64,000 bases of DNA from Mycobacterium sp. GA-2829 (GTDB lineage: Bacteria; Actinomycetota; Actinomycetes; Mycobacteriales; Mycobacteriaceae). The notes under the pieces were generated by a model. The model was not told the origin of the DNA. It saw only the letters and a list, made by a program, of their open reading frames with translations, and ran no database searches. This document shows positions 25,221-34,522 of the stretch, in pieces. A program made the translations under genes and the position numbers. Location of the stretch: NCBI RefSeq assembly GCF_001499965.1, contig NZ_LQIT01000014.1:50109-114108 (forward strand), read 5' to 3'. Positions within the stretch are counted from its first letter, which is position 1. Every line of letters starts with the position of its first letter.

Positions 25221-26423
25221 ATGCCGAGCGGCGCACCTGGTGCAGACTCCGCGTCGCCGAAGCGGGCGGTCCCGCCGCTGACGATCGTGGCAGCGGGGCG
25301 GACCTACACCGTCCAGCCGGGGGACGGCCCGATCATCGTCGGCCGTGAGTTCCCGGCGCAGGTACTCATCGACGATCCGCGGATCTCGCGCACCCATCTG
25401 CGTATTGAATTGCGCGACGACCGCTGGACCGCACGCGACAGCAGCAGCAACGGCTCCTACGTCGACGGCGAGCAACAGCAGTCCGTCGTGATCCGGGACG
25501 GCATGACGATTCGCCTCGGCCATCCGCAGGGGATTCCCGTGTTGTTCAATCTCGCTGCGCGGCAAGATGTTCTGCACACACCTGTCCCCGCGGACGACGC
25601 CGACTCGGATTCCGACAGAACACCGGACGGGCAGGCCACCGACCCGGGTATCGCCCGGGCGGGTGCGGCGGTGGCCGCGCGCCGTAGAGAGCTCGACATC
25701 GCCCAACGCACCCTGGCTCGGGACAAAGTCATCAACGCCGGGGCGCTGATCGCCTTCGAGAAGGGGCGAAGCTGGCCGCACCGGTCGACGCAGGACAAAC
25801 TCGAGCGGGTGTTGGGCTGGCCGCCCGGCACGATCAGCCGCATCCGCGACGGGGCGGACGCTCCGACGGAACCGCCGACGGCGAGCCCCGCGGCGGAGTC
25901 GCCCGCACCGACATCACCGCCATCGATACCCACCCCGGTCGCGTCCGAGGACACCGGTGAGACCACCAACGTCGTGATCACCACGGTCGAAGCGCCGCTC
26001 ATGGCCGAGACGGTGGGGTTGGCGCTGGGGAACATTCAGAACACCATCGCCGCGTTACCCGCCCCCGACGACCCCAGCTACGGCGAGCGTGTCAGCGGGT
26101 CGCTGCGGGATCTGCGGCGGGTGGAAACGTTGGCGGCCAACACCGCTCGTGCGGCCCGCGGCGCCACGGAGGTCGCGTTGGTGCTCAGCAGGGTCCGCAA
26201 GACCTACCGCGACCTGATGCTGGCGGCCGCGCGTTCACCACAGGCGACGCTGGGTCAGCGCCTGTACGCCGCGCGCCACCACGCCGAGCTCACCGCTGAG
26301 GAGGCTGCTAGCGCCGCGGGAGTGTCCGTCGCCGACATCACCACCGTCGAGGCCGATGGTCTCGTCGAAGCCCGCACCGCCCAGGCTGTCGAGGCGCTGC
26401 TAGCGATGTTGTCTGCGTCCTGA
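25221..26423 (+). CDS. FHA domain with two HTH domains, regulator
   Basis: 400 aa. FHA domain at about residues 20-105 (PIIVGREFPAQVLIDD, RISRTHLRIEL, SSSNGSYVDGE), which binds phosphothreonine. An XRE-like HTH follows at about 145-210 (GIARAGAAVAARRRELDIAQ, FEKGRSWPHRSTQ), then a Pro-rich linker, a helical block and a C-terminal HTH (LGQRLYAARHHAELTAEEAA). This suggests control by Ser/Thr kinase phosphorylation. ATG at 25221 has AAGGAA; the frame opens at 25206. It is a paralogue of 7856-8569 and 28297-29379. Confidence 0.75.
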   Translation: MPSGAPGADSASPKRAVPPLTIVAAGRTYTVQPGDGPIIVGREFPAQVLIDDPRISRTHLRIELRDDRWTARDSSSNGSYVDGEQQQSVVIRDGMTIRLGHPQGIPVLFNLAARQDVLHTPVPADDADSDSDRTPDGQATDPGIARAGAAVAARRRELDIAQRTLARDKVINAGALIAFEKGRSWPHRSTQDKLERVLGWPPGTISRIRDGADAPTEPPTASPAAESPAPTSPPSIPTPVASEDTGETTNVVITTVEAPLMAETVGLALGNIQNTIAALPAPDDPSYGERVSGSLRDLRRVETLAANTARAARGATEVALVLSRVRKTYRDLMLAAARSPQATLGQRLYAARHHAELTAEEAASAAGVSVADITTVEADGLVEARTAQAVEALLAMLSAS

Positions 26424-26430
26424 GACCCCA

Positions 26431-26460
26431 AAGCGGCGAGGAGGGGTTTCCTCGCCGCTT
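26431..26460. terminator. bidirectional terminator
   Basis: 12-bp perfect stem AAGCGGCGAGGA (26431-26442) with TCCTCGCCGCTT (26449-26460), loop GGGGTT, between two convergent genes. Confidence 0.75.
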
Positions 26461-26485
26461 GGCGTTGTGTTCAGCGTTCCCGACG

Positions 26486-27139
26486 TCAACCGGTGGGCAT
26501 GTCGTCCTTGGCGGCCATGCACACCGTCCACGCGCCGTTCTCCTTGCTGAAGTAGAGGGTCTCCGCGCCGCCCGATCCGCCGTCGCCCCGGCTGATCACC
26601 GCCGACGCGACGTCGCCGTGCACCGCGATGTCGTCCGCGGTGGCGGTCACCGCGGCGGCGGAACCCGAAGCTGGCGGGGCCGGACTCGTGGACTCCTCGC
26701 CACCCACCGCCCTGGTCAGCGCGGCCGCCTCCTCGGCGCACAGGTGCTGCGCGACAGTGGTGGGGTCGCCGGAGTCGACCGCGGCGGCGAAGTCGCTGAA
26801 CAGCGAGCGGATTTCGGTCTTCTCGTTGTTTGACTTCATCCAGGTAAGGCCGCCGAACGACGCGCCGCCAGCGGCGAGCAGCGCCCCGGCAACACCGATG
26901 ACGACGACCACCCGCTTGCGGCGGTTCCGCGGCGGTTGACCTGGCCCCTCGCTGTAGGGCGCCGGACTCGGTGCCTGACCGCCGTGCGGGACCGGCGGAG
27001 GTGGGGCCGCGTCCGGGTAGGTGGTCATCGGGGTGCGAAATCGAAACGGCACCGTCGGCATAGACTCGACCGGCATGCGGTCGCCCTGTGGCATCTGAGG
27101 AAAGTGACCGTGGGGCAGCGGAATCGGCGTGTGGTTCAT
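26486..27139 (-). CDS. membrane protein with NTF2-like outer domain
   Basis: 217 aa. Pro-rich inside tail (residues 1-72), TM helix (KRVVVVIGVAGALLAAGGAS), then an outer domain (TEIRSLFSDFAAAVDSGD, LYFSKENGAWTVCM) of NTF2-like type with two Cys. It lies just after the secreted 289-aa gene and starts 44 nt past its stop, so the two are likely co-transcribed. Function unknown. Confidence 0.65.
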   Translation of the reverse strand: MNHTPIPLPHGHFPQMPQGDRMPVESMPTVPFRFRTPMTTYPDAAPPPPVPHGGQAPSPAPYSEGPGQPPRNRRKRVVVVIGVAGALLAAGGASFGGLTWMKSNNEKTEIRSLFSDFAAAVDSGDPTTVAQHLCAEEAAALTRAVGGEESTSPAPPASGSAAAVTATADDIAVHGDVASAVISRGDGGSGGAETLYFSKENGAWTVCMAAKDDMPTG

Positions 27140-27182
27140 GAGTCGGCTTTCTGTGTGAGGGGCTCGGGCAGCGGGCGGGCGG

Positions 27183-28052
27183 TCATTGCTGCTGGTCTTG
27201 ATCGCTCTCGGCGAGGATGTCGATGGCGTCCTGCAACTGCTGACGCACCGCATCGGCCAACTTCGCCTGCGCTTGCAGCCAGTCGTCGTCGACACCGGTG
27301 AACGCCGCCACGCTGGGCGAGTTCTTGGCGAGGACAGCCTGGTCTGAGATCCACTGGCGGTTGATCGGCGACATCGTCACCATCCACATCGACTCCGGGC
27401 TGAGCTGCAGGAACTTCGGCATTTCCAGCACATCGGACAGCGGGATGACGTAGTCGGGTGTCACCTGCGGTTCCCCGGAGTCGTCGGCGCCGATCTCCCG
27501 GTCCTCAAACGCCGGGTCGGAGTCGCCCACCTCGGGCTGCTCCTTGTTCTGCAGCACCTGGTCGGTCCACGCATCGTCGTATTCCTGTGCGGCGTCGTCG
27601 AAGACCGAGATCAGTTCCTCGATCTCCTCCTGACGGCTGGGCGCCCCGGTGTGGGCCCTTTTGACTAGCGACGGCAGCGTGGCCGGCATGGCTGCCGGAA
27701 TGCCCGGTCCCGTCGACGGGCCGGACAGCTTGTAGGCGGCGGTCAGGCACGAGGTGAGCCGGGCGTCGATTGCCGCCGCCCGGGCGTCCAGCGCGTCGGC
27801 CTCGGCGTTGTAGGCATCGAAACCGGCCTGCTCCCTTGGCAACTCGAACACGTGCGGTTTGGCGTTGTGGGCCGCGATCTCCTGCTGCAGGGCGGCCGCA
27901 TCTGCCCGTGGACCCGTGCACACTGTGTCGCCGAGCGGCGGTCGCGCGTGGGCGGACGGCACGGGGGCGAGCGCCAGTAGAGCTGCCGCCGTGACACCGG
28001 CGGCTACGAGTCTCGCGAAGCGCGCGGATCGGACAGAAGATGTCGTGGTCAT
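27183..28052 (-). CDS. secreted protein of unknown function
   Basis: 289 aa with AAGGAG before the ATG. Signal peptide ends at VPSAHA-RP near residue 36. Helical, with a conserved-looking Cys pair (DTVCTGPRAD, LTSCLTAAY) and acidic stretches. It is divergent from the FHA-HTH gene at 28297 across AACCGTAGC sites. Not recognised. Confidence 0.65.
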   Translation of the reverse strand: MTTTSSVRSARFARLVAAGVTAAALLALAPVPSAHARPPLGDTVCTGPRADAAALQQEIAAHNAKPHVFELPREQAGFDAYNAEADALDARAAAIDARLTSCLTAAYKLSGPSTGPGIPAAMPATLPSLVKRAHTGAPSRQEEIEELISVFDDAAQEYDDAWTDQVLQNKEQPEVGDSDPAFEDREIGADDSGEPQVTPDYVIPLSDVLEMPKFLQLSPESMWMVTMSPINRQWISDQAVLAKNSPSVAAFTGVDDDWLQAQAKLADAVRQQLQDAIDILAESDQDQQQ

Positions 28053-28092
28053 CGGTGCTCCTTGGGAGTGAGCGGCTGTGCATCGCTCGTCA

Positions 28093-28127
28093 AACCGTAG
28101 CAGTACAACCGTAGCACTGCAACGGTT
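28093..28127. promoter_or_regulatory. tandem AACCGTAGC operators
   Basis: AACCGTAGC at 28093-28101 and again at 28107-28115 (14-bp step), followed by the inverted AACGGTT (28121-28127). Sits between divergent genes. Confidence 0.65.
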
Positions 28128-28296
28128 GAAAAACGCCCCGGCGAGCCCCTCTGTTCGACCAACCACCACCTCGCAGGTCAATGACGTGGCCGTGCGGGTG
28201 GGGAATGATATGCATCCAAATGCCCTGCAACGGTTTCTTCGGTGCTTCAGTTTCGGCGGGATACGCTGTACGAGACCCGGAAGGCAGGTGGAACCG

Positions 28297-29379
28297 ATGA
28301 GCGAACCGCACGACACTGCGGCCGCACACCCCCCGACGCTCGTAGTGGCGTGCGACGGGACCTCGCACACGGTGCAGCCCGGCGACAGTCCCGTGACGAT
28401 CGGTAGGGAACTGCCCGCCGACATCCGGATCGCCGACCCCCGGCTGTCGCGGATGCATGCCCGCCTCGAGGTACAGGCCGGCCAGTGGGTGCTGTCCGAC
28501 GCGGGCAGCACCAACGGTGTCTTCGTCGGCGCCCGCAGGGTCCAGTCCGCTCCGATCACCAGTGGGATGATCGTGCACCTCGGTCACGCCGAGGGCATCC
28601 CGGTGACCTTCACCTACATCCCCAGCGGCGCAACCACATCCGAGAAATTCAGTGGCATCGCCGCCGAGCCGGATCCTGGCGTTGCGCGCGCCGGCGCCGC
28701 GGTCGTCGAACGCCGGCTTGAACTCGGCTACTCCCAGCGCCACCTCGTCGAGGCCGATGTCGTCGGTCGCGGGGAACTCGCGGCGTTCGAAGGCGGTCGA
28801 CGCTGGCCCGAGGAGGCCATACGGACTCGAATCGAGGACTATCTGCGATGGCCGCCCGGGACGATTGCCCGAATCCGTGACGGGGCGCCGCCCCCGGATG
28901 ACGACGAGGAGGAACATACCACCGAGTTTCTGTCGGACAGGGTGCGCATCTCGGTCTTGCTCGATGCGGTCGAGATTGCTCTGGAAGGCATTCACACCCG
29001 CATCGACGCCCTCCCTCCGTACACGGATTCGGAATTCGCCGCTCCGGCAACGAGTCTGCTGATCGAGTTGCGGCGGCTGATGGCGATGCTGTCCATCAGC
29101 GCCGGCAGCACGAAGAGTTCACCGCAACTCGCGCTGGCCGTCGGCACGGTCCGCCGGGCATATCACGCGGTGATGGAGGAGAGCGCGCGCCGCTCGGACG
29201 CCACCGTGGGACAACGTTTGTACATGGCGCGCTACCGCCACCATCTCTCTGCCGCTGAGGTCGCGCACGCTGCGGGCGTGGCAGCCGCGGACGTCGAGGA
29301 CTGCGAAGCGGGCCGCTTGGTGTCCCCGGAGAAGACCGACGCGTTGACGGCGATGCTCTCCGTGCTCACCGCGGCCTGA
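28297..29379 (+). CDS. FHA domain with two HTH domains, regulator (second copy)
   Basis: 360 aa. FHA at residues 12-95 (SPVTIGRELPADIRIADPRL, SRMHARLEV, GSTNGVFVGARR), XRE-like HTH at 125-190 (GVARAGAAVVERRLELGYSQ, FEGGRRWPEE), helical middle, C-terminal HTH (VGQRLYMARYRHHLSAAEVA). The Pro-rich linker seen in the 25.2-kb paralogue is missing here. Shared operator sequence suggests the two may bind each other's promoters. Confidence 0.75.
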   Translation: MSEPHDTAAAHPPTLVVACDGTSHTVQPGDSPVTIGRELPADIRIADPRLSRMHARLEVQAGQWVLSDAGSTNGVFVGARRVQSAPITSGMIVHLGHAEGIPVTFTYIPSGATTSEKFSGIAAEPDPGVARAGAAVVERRLELGYSQRHLVEADVVGRGELAAFEGGRRWPEEAIRTRIEDYLRWPPGTIARIRDGAPPPDDDEEEHTTEFLSDRVRISVLLDAVEIALEGIHTRIDALPPYTDSEFAAPATSLLIELRRLMAMLSISAGSTKSSPQLALAVGTVRRAYHAVMEESARRSDATVGQRLYMARYRHHLSAAEVAHAAGVAAADVEDCEAGRLVSPEKTDALTAMLSVLTAA

Positions 29380-29397
29380 GGCGCCAGCCCGACCCGC

Positions 29398-30342
29398 TCA
29401 GCGTTCGACGACGAGATCAGGCGCGCCAACCTCGTAGGTGCCCTTGTCGTCGGTGAAGGTGGCCGTCACCTGCCGCGTCGCGCCGAAAATGGTCACGTCG
29501 CAATTGAACGTCGCACCCTGCTTGACTTCCGGGTCCTGCCCGTCGTTGCAGGTGACGTCCCCGACGTCGGTGAACCCGTAGCCGTTGACCTTGTCGGTGA
29601 GGATCTGGGTCACGCCGTCCTGGGCCGCTGTGACGTTGAGCTTGTCGCTGCCCGACATCCCCGCGACGAGCACGCCGACCACGGCGATGAGGACGGCGGC
29701 CGCGACGCCACCCCCGATCAGGAGGTTGCGCCGTTTCGACGTCTTCGCCGGGGTGAATCCGCCGTGCTGCGGTGCCGATGGGTACGCAGGCGGTTGATTC
29801 CACTGCGGCGGGGGAGCCGTCGCCTGCTGGGGGCTGCTATTCGGCCAGTGCGACGCCTGCTGGGGGCTGCTATTCGGCCAGTGCGACGCCTGCTGGGCGG
29901 GAGGAGGTCCCGGATGGGGCGCCGGGGCCGGCTGATACCCGGTTGGCGGCGCCGATGGAGGAGGCGTCGGCTGCTGAGGTGGGCCGAAGTGGCCGGGGCT
30001 CGGCGGTCTCGGATCCTGTTGCGGCGCCGGTGCCGGGGGCGTAGGGCGCGCCGAGCGGCCAGCGGTGCTCGGCTCGTTCGCGGACGCGCCGGGACGCTCA
30101 AAGCGCGGGGCGACCGCGGTCGGGTCCTCGGGGTCGGTTCCGGGTCGTCGCGCCTGGTCGACGACCGCCGTCGGATCCTCCGGCCCCTCGCCGGGGCGAT
30201 GCTGCGGGGTCACGGTCGTCGCGTCCTCGGACCCGTCGGTCTCGCTGGAGGGGACCGGCGCCGGCGACGGCTGGCCCTCACCGGTTCCGGGACTGCCCGT
30301 GGTCCATGGCTGCGTGGGGTCGGAACCGCCCGAGCTGCTCAC
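29398..30342 (-). CDS. Pro-rich membrane protein with DUF4333 domain
   Basis: About 314 aa from GTG with GGGAGA 5 nt before; another GTG at 30360 is possible. The inside region is Pro/Gln-rich. It holds an 11-residue tandem repeat (QASHWPNSSPQ), from a perfect 33-bp DNA repeat at 29821-29886. TM helix (LIGGGVAAAVLIAVVGVLVAG), then a DUF4333 outer domain with a Cys pair (DVTCNDGQDP, TFNCDVTIFG). Family role unknown; it occurs on wall-exposed mycobacterial proteins. Confidence 0.75.
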   Translation of the reverse strand: MSSSGGSDPTQPWTTGSPGTGEGQPSPAPVPSSETDGSEDATTVTPQHRPGEGPEDPTAVVDQARRPGTDPEDPTAVAPRFERPGASANEPSTAGRSARPTPPAPAPQQDPRPPSPGHFGPPQQPTPPPSAPPTGYQPAPAPHPGPPPAQQASHWPNSSPQQASHWPNSSPQQATAPPPQWNQPPAYPSAPQHGGFTPAKTSKRRNLLIGGGVAAAVLIAVVGVLVAGMSGSDKLNVTAAQDGVTQILTDKVNGYGFTDVGDVTCNDGQDPEVKQGATFNCDVTIFGATRQVTATFTDDKGTYEVGAPDLVVER

Positions 30343-30851
30343 CGTCTCTCCCTTCGCCACGTGGCTTCGACAACCCTAACGTGCGACCGCCGAGTCCGAC
30401 GCACGAGTTTGCTCGGCGCTCGCGACCGCCCGGTGAACGAATACGGAAATGCAGCCTCCCTGCGATCCACGCGCCACCACAACAGGCCGACGGATACGGC
30501 ACAGCCCGATCCGCGCCATCAATCAATGCCTCCATCGAAGGCAATCAGCGCCTCGTGAAACGACTTAAGTCCGCTATCTTTCTGGGGCGGCACACCCGCC
30601 GCAAGGGGCTCAATCAGTTTCGCCGCGGGAGACACTGATCGTCGGTAACTCTCCATAACTATCGAGGCGCCAACAGGTTTCGCGCACCAGTGGTCAGCCG
30701 AGCAGTCGATGAAAAAGCACTCGTGCGGCACGGTCTTCAATCGTGCTAAATAAACCGTCACGGTTCCGCAATCGCCGGTGTGGTCATCAGCGCTGAAACG
30801 TTTCGGTAGAGTTGCCGCGCAGGGGACGGGTACGCAAGGAGAGGAACGATC
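30343..30851. other. intergenic region before lsr2
   Basis: 509 bp, more AT-rich than nearby DNA. A short leftward frame at 30519-30656 (MESYRRSVSPAAKLIEPLAA) has no clear ribosome site, so I do not call it. Long, AT-richer leaders are usual before lsr2 genes, which bind their own DNA. Confidence 0.35.
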
Positions 30852-31214
30852 ATGGCCGAGCGCGTCATCCGCCAACTCATCGATGACATCGACGGATCCG
30901 AGATTTCCGACGGTAAAGGCGAAAGCATCGAGTTTTCGATTCGCGGTGAGCGTTACCGCATCGACCTGTCGGCGCAGAACGTGACGAAGTTCGACAAGGC
31001 AATCTCGCTGTATCTGAAAGCGGCGACCAAGGTTTCGGCGTCGGACGCGTCGGCACGCAAACCCGCGTCCAAGCGGTCCGGCCGCTCCCGCACTCCGAAG
31101 GTGCAGTTGTCGCAGGTTCGTGAATGGGCGAGCGAGAACGGCTACGAGGTGAGCTCGCGGGGGCGTATCGCCGGCGAAATCGTTGAAGCCTATGAGGCCG
31201 CCCACGCCGGCTGA
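30852..31214 (+). CDS. lsr2: Lsr2 nucleoid-associated protein
   Basis: 120 aa. N-terminal oligomerisation strands (RVIRQLIDDIDGSEISDG, ESIEFSIRGERYRIDLSAQN) and the C-terminal DNA-binding part (LSQVREWASENGYEVSSRGRI) with the RGR hook that inserts in the minor groove of AT-rich DNA. It is H-NS-like and silences foreign DNA. The linker is basic and longer than usual. Plasmid copies can keep incoming DNA silent. GAGAGGAA sets the start. Confidence 0.9.
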   Translation: MAERVIRQLIDDIDGSEISDGKGESIEFSIRGERYRIDLSAQNVTKFDKAISLYLKAATKVSASDASARKPASKRSGRSRTPKVQLSQVREWASENGYEVSSRGRIAGEIVEAYEAAHAG

Positions 31215-32943
31215 CCCATGGTGGGACGTGGTCGTCGCTGATCACGCGCAGACGCCGATCGGCGACCTCATCGACGGTTGGGATGCGATCGTCGACCAAC
31301 CGATCCCGTACAGCGAGCTGCCCCGGCGGGCCAGCACCAACTTCGCCGCCGACTTCACCCGCTGGTCCGACCTGGCCGCCGAGACGCCGCACACCCTGCT
31401 GCGCCGACCGAAAACCGGTGCCGGTACGGTTCGGGCGCTGCTGGCCGCCGCCCGCGACGCCGTCGACCGCCACCGGGCCGCGGAGACCGCGGAACCGGTT
31501 GGGCCCGCCGAAGCGGCCGACGCGCTCCTCAACCGGTTCGACGACCGCGACCGCGCGGTGCTCGCGGCGCGAATCTGGGCGTCCCGGAAGCCGTCTCGAC
31601 CGAAGCTCGCGAGACAACTCGGCGTGCACCTGTCCTGGGTCGAACGCAACGAACCGAAGATCCAGGCGCGCTTCGACCACCTCGTCGGCGACCCGTCACA
31701 CCGTGTCGTCGCCGATCACGCGGCCGAACTCCGTCAACGACTCGGCGTCTATCTCCCCGACACCGCCCTCGAGGCCGAACTCCGTGCCCTCGGGCTCGAG
31801 CCCGGCGGCGATGCGGCGGCAATGCTCCTACACCTCGCGGGACCCTACGACCCCGACGGCGACTGGTGGGAGAACACAGCATCCGGCGGCCGCCCACGGA
31901 TCGACGCGGCAGTCCGCAACGCCCTCGAAGCCAGCGCGACGCCCACCCACAAAGCGCTCACCCGGGCGCTGACCGCGGCAGGCATGACGCCCGCCCACGT
32001 CGACCCCTTCCTCACCGGGCAGTCCACGCTGCGTCGCTTCCGTGACGTGTGGGTGCGGTGGGGCGGAACGGCCGCCGACAAGGCCGAAGCCGTCCTGACC
32101 GCGCGCGGGACACCCCTGCCCGTCGAGGTGATCCACGAATCGGTCGGAGACGACCTGGCCCTGCGCACCGTCCGGGAGGCGCTGTCGCTGGATGACCAGT
32201 TCATGCGCACCGGCCGGCGAACCTGGGCGCTGCGCCGGTGGGGCCTCGACGAGTACGGCGGGCTCGTCGACGAGATGACCGCCCGGATCCGTGCCGCCGG
32301 CGGCGCTATCCACGTCGACGCACTCGTCGACGATGTGCGCTCGGCCTTCCCCGACGTGGCGGAAGGCTCCATCCGCACGTTCTTCACCACGTTGGCGTTC
32401 GTCGTCGAGGACGGACGGGTCCGGCTCCGCACCGCCACCGACGCCTGGCGCCCGGCCGGACCGCTCCGTTCCGCACGGGGCGCGTTCCGCAACGGAGACA
32501 ACGGAATTCGGTTGACCATCCCGGTGACCTCCGAGCTGCTGCGCGGCTCGGCTCGCCCCGTACCTGCGGCCGCTACCGCAGCGCTGGGCGTCGAGCCCGC
32601 CGCCAGCCGCCGGTTCGCGAACCCTCACGGCGACGTCACCCTCACCTGGCGGTTGTCCTCGACCAGCGGTCCCAACGCCAGCTCGCTGCGCGCCCACGCG
32701 CTCGCGGTCGAGGCCGTCCCGGGCGACACCCTGCTCCTGACGTTCGATACACGCGCCGCCACGGTGGCCGCCGCACGCCTCGCCGCCCACACGTCACCCC
32801 ACGAGCACCTCGCGCAGATCATCGGCCACGACGTCACCGACCTCCGCGACGCCCTTGCCGCGGCCCTGGACTGCCCAACCGCCGACGTGCAGGCAGTGCT
32901 GGCGGCGCGCGGCGACCACCTCCTCGCCGACGCCCTCGAGTAA
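31183..32943 (+). CDS. sigma-region-4-like HTH protein, unknown
   Basis: 586 aa, overlapping the end of lsr2 by 32 nt; a later start near 31228 is possible. Residues 115-160 resemble a sigma-70 region 4 or similar HTH (DRDRAVLAARIWASRKPSRP, then LARQLGVHLSWVERNEPKI). Middle winged-helix-like modules (TWALRRWGLDEYGGLVDEM) and a C-terminal beta-rich domain follow. Similar large HTH proteins occur beside lsr2 on actinobacterial mobile DNA. I infer a transcriptional role; no catalytic motif is seen. Confidence 0.6.
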   Translation: MKPMRPPTPADPWWDVVVADHAQTPIGDLIDGWDAIVDQPIPYSELPRRASTNFAADFTRWSDLAAETPHTLLRRPKTGAGTVRALLAAARDAVDRHRAAETAEPVGPAEAADALLNRFDDRDRAVLAARIWASRKPSRPKLARQLGVHLSWVERNEPKIQARFDHLVGDPSHRVVADHAAELRQRLGVYLPDTALEAELRALGLEPGGDAAAMLLHLAGPYDPDGDWWENTASGGRPRIDAAVRNALEASATPTHKALTRALTAAGMTPAHVDPFLTGQSTLRRFRDVWVRWGGTAADKAEAVLTARGTPLPVEVIHESVGDDLALRTVREALSLDDQFMRTGRRTWALRRWGLDEYGGLVDEMTARIRAAGGAIHVDALVDDVRSAFPDVAEGSIRTFFTTLAFVVEDGRVRLRTATDAWRPAGPLRSARGAFRNGDNGIRLTIPVTSELLRGSARPVPAAATAALGVEPAASRRFANPHGDVTLTWRLSSTSGPNASSLRAHALAVEAVPGDTLLLTFDTRAATVAAARLAAHTSPHEHLAQIIGHDVTDLRDALAAALDCPTADVQAVLAARGDHLLADALE

Positions 32944-33057
32944 GGCCCGGCGGGGGAGCCGGTGACGGAACCTCGCCCGGTGGTCGATACTGGAGCACTG
33001 GCGGCCCAGCCGCCAGACACAAGGGCGAGGCAACGACGCACCGGAGGCCGCAACGAC

Positions 33058-34485
33058 ATGACGGACCGCGACGACCACACCCGTGAGCAGCCGCGCTGGC
33101 CCACCGGCGGCGAGCCGCCGCGGCGCAGCGACACCCCGACCGACCACACCGACCCCTCGATGCGGCAGCCGGGCAGCAGCACCGGGCAGTACCCGACCGG
33201 TGCACCGACTCCGCCCCCGTCGTACGTCGAAGGGGGTTTCGCCGGCCCGATCGAGCAGGACGCGCACCGCCAGAGCTTCCGCCGGCCCGCGGCACCACCG
33301 CCCTCGCAGCCCGGGGACAGCGGACCCCCGACGACGCAGTACCCCCCGTTCCGCGGCCAGCAGCAGGGATGGCCGCCGCCGAGCCCGCCGTCGGCTCCCG
33401 ACGGGGGGTATCCGACCGGCCAGCTGCAACCCGGCCCGCCGCCGATGAACGGTCCCGGCCCGCAGTACGGCGCCCCGCAGACCGGCCCGTTCGGGCCGGG
33501 CGGCCAGCCGTACGCGCCACCGCAGCAGCCGGGGTCCTACCTCGACAACATCCGCCCCGAACAGTTGCTCAAGCCCCGCAAGACGCCGCCCGCCCGCGGC
33601 TGGCGCCGGCTGGTGTTCCGCGCGTCGTTCGGGTTGATCAATCCCGGCCCGGGCCCCGAGGAGGTCCGCGAGGCGCAGCTCGAAGCGAAGGTCCGTGCCA
33701 CCCTGCGCGGGAACTACAAGGTCGGCGTCATGGGCAAGGGCGGCGTCGGCAAGACCACCGTATCCGCCTGCGTCGGTTCGGTTTTCGCAGAACTTCGTCA
33801 GGAGGACCGGGTCGTCGCGGTCGACGCGGACACCGCGTTCGGCAAGCTCGGCAGCCGTGTGGACCCCCGGGTGTCCGGGTCCTACTGGGAGTTGGCGCAG
33901 GACCCGAACCTCGATTCGTTCTCCGACGTCCGCAGCCGCGTGGGAAACAACGCCGCCGGCCTGTTCGTCGTCGCCGGTGAGCTCACCCCGGCCCGGCGCC
34001 GTGTGTTGGATCCCGCGATCTACCGGGAGGCCACCTCCCGCCTGGATCGTTACTTCCCCATCTCGATCATCGACTGCAGTTCCACCATGGATTCGCCGGT
34101 CACCGAGGAAGTGCTCAGCGACCTCGACGCGCTGATCGTGGTGTCCTCACCGTGGGTGGACGGCGCGGCGGCGGCTGGGCAGACATTGGACTGGCTGGCC
34201 AGCCGCGGCCTCAACGATCTGCTGCAGCGAACCGTGGTGGTGCTCAACGATTCTGACGGGCACGCCGATAAGCGCACCCGGTCGGTGCTGGCGCAGCAGT
34301 TCGCCGGCCACGGCCAGGTGGTCGTCGAGGTGCCGTTCGACCCGAGCCTGCGGCCCGGCGGCGTCATCGACGGCACGGCTGTCATGTCGCCGGCGACGCG
34401 GCGGCGATTCGTGGAGATCGCGGCCGCCCTCGCCGAGCATTTCCCGCAGCACCATGAGCGGCGCCGCGAACGCCGCGACGGATAA
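33058..34485 (+). CDS. EspI-like MinD/ParA ATPase
   Basis: 475 aa. Long Pro/Gly/Gln-rich N-terminus (1-185), then a MinD-type ATPase: Walker A MGKGGVGKTTVSACVGSVF, A' VDADTAFGKLGSR, SIIDCSSTMDSP, VVSSPWVDGAAAAG. ESX-1 EspI (Rv3876) has the same layout and lowers ESX-1 activity when ATP falls. The start is the second ATG (33058), as the frame from 32962 begins inside a gap. No ESX core genes are adjacent here. Confidence 0.8.
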   Translation: MTDRDDHTREQPRWPTGGEPPRRSDTPTDHTDPSMRQPGSSTGQYPTGAPTPPPSYVEGGFAGPIEQDAHRQSFRRPAAPPPSQPGDSGPPTTQYPPFRGQQQGWPPPSPPSAPDGGYPTGQLQPGPPPMNGPGPQYGAPQTGPFGPGGQPYAPPQQPGSYLDNIRPEQLLKPRKTPPARGWRRLVFRASFGLINPGPGPEEVREAQLEAKVRATLRGNYKVGVMGKGGVGKTTVSACVGSVFAELRQEDRVVAVDADTAFGKLGSRVDPRVSGSYWELAQDPNLDSFSDVRSRVGNNAAGLFVVAGELTPARRRVLDPAIYREATSRLDRYFPISIIDCSSTMDSPVTEEVLSDLDALIVVSSPWVDGAAAAGQTLDWLASRGLNDLLQRTVVVLNDSDGHADKRTRSVLAQQFAGHGQVVVEVPFDPSLRPGGVIDGTAVMSPATRRRFVEIAAALAEHFPQHHERRRERRDG

Positions 34486-34522
34486 AACTTGGCCGCCTCC
34501 GGTCGCGCGGTGGCGCGTGCCG

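Noticed and set aside
30519..31205. 228-aa leftward frame across lsr2
   Set aside because: Most of it is the antisense of lsr2; only the last 45 codons lie outside, without start support.
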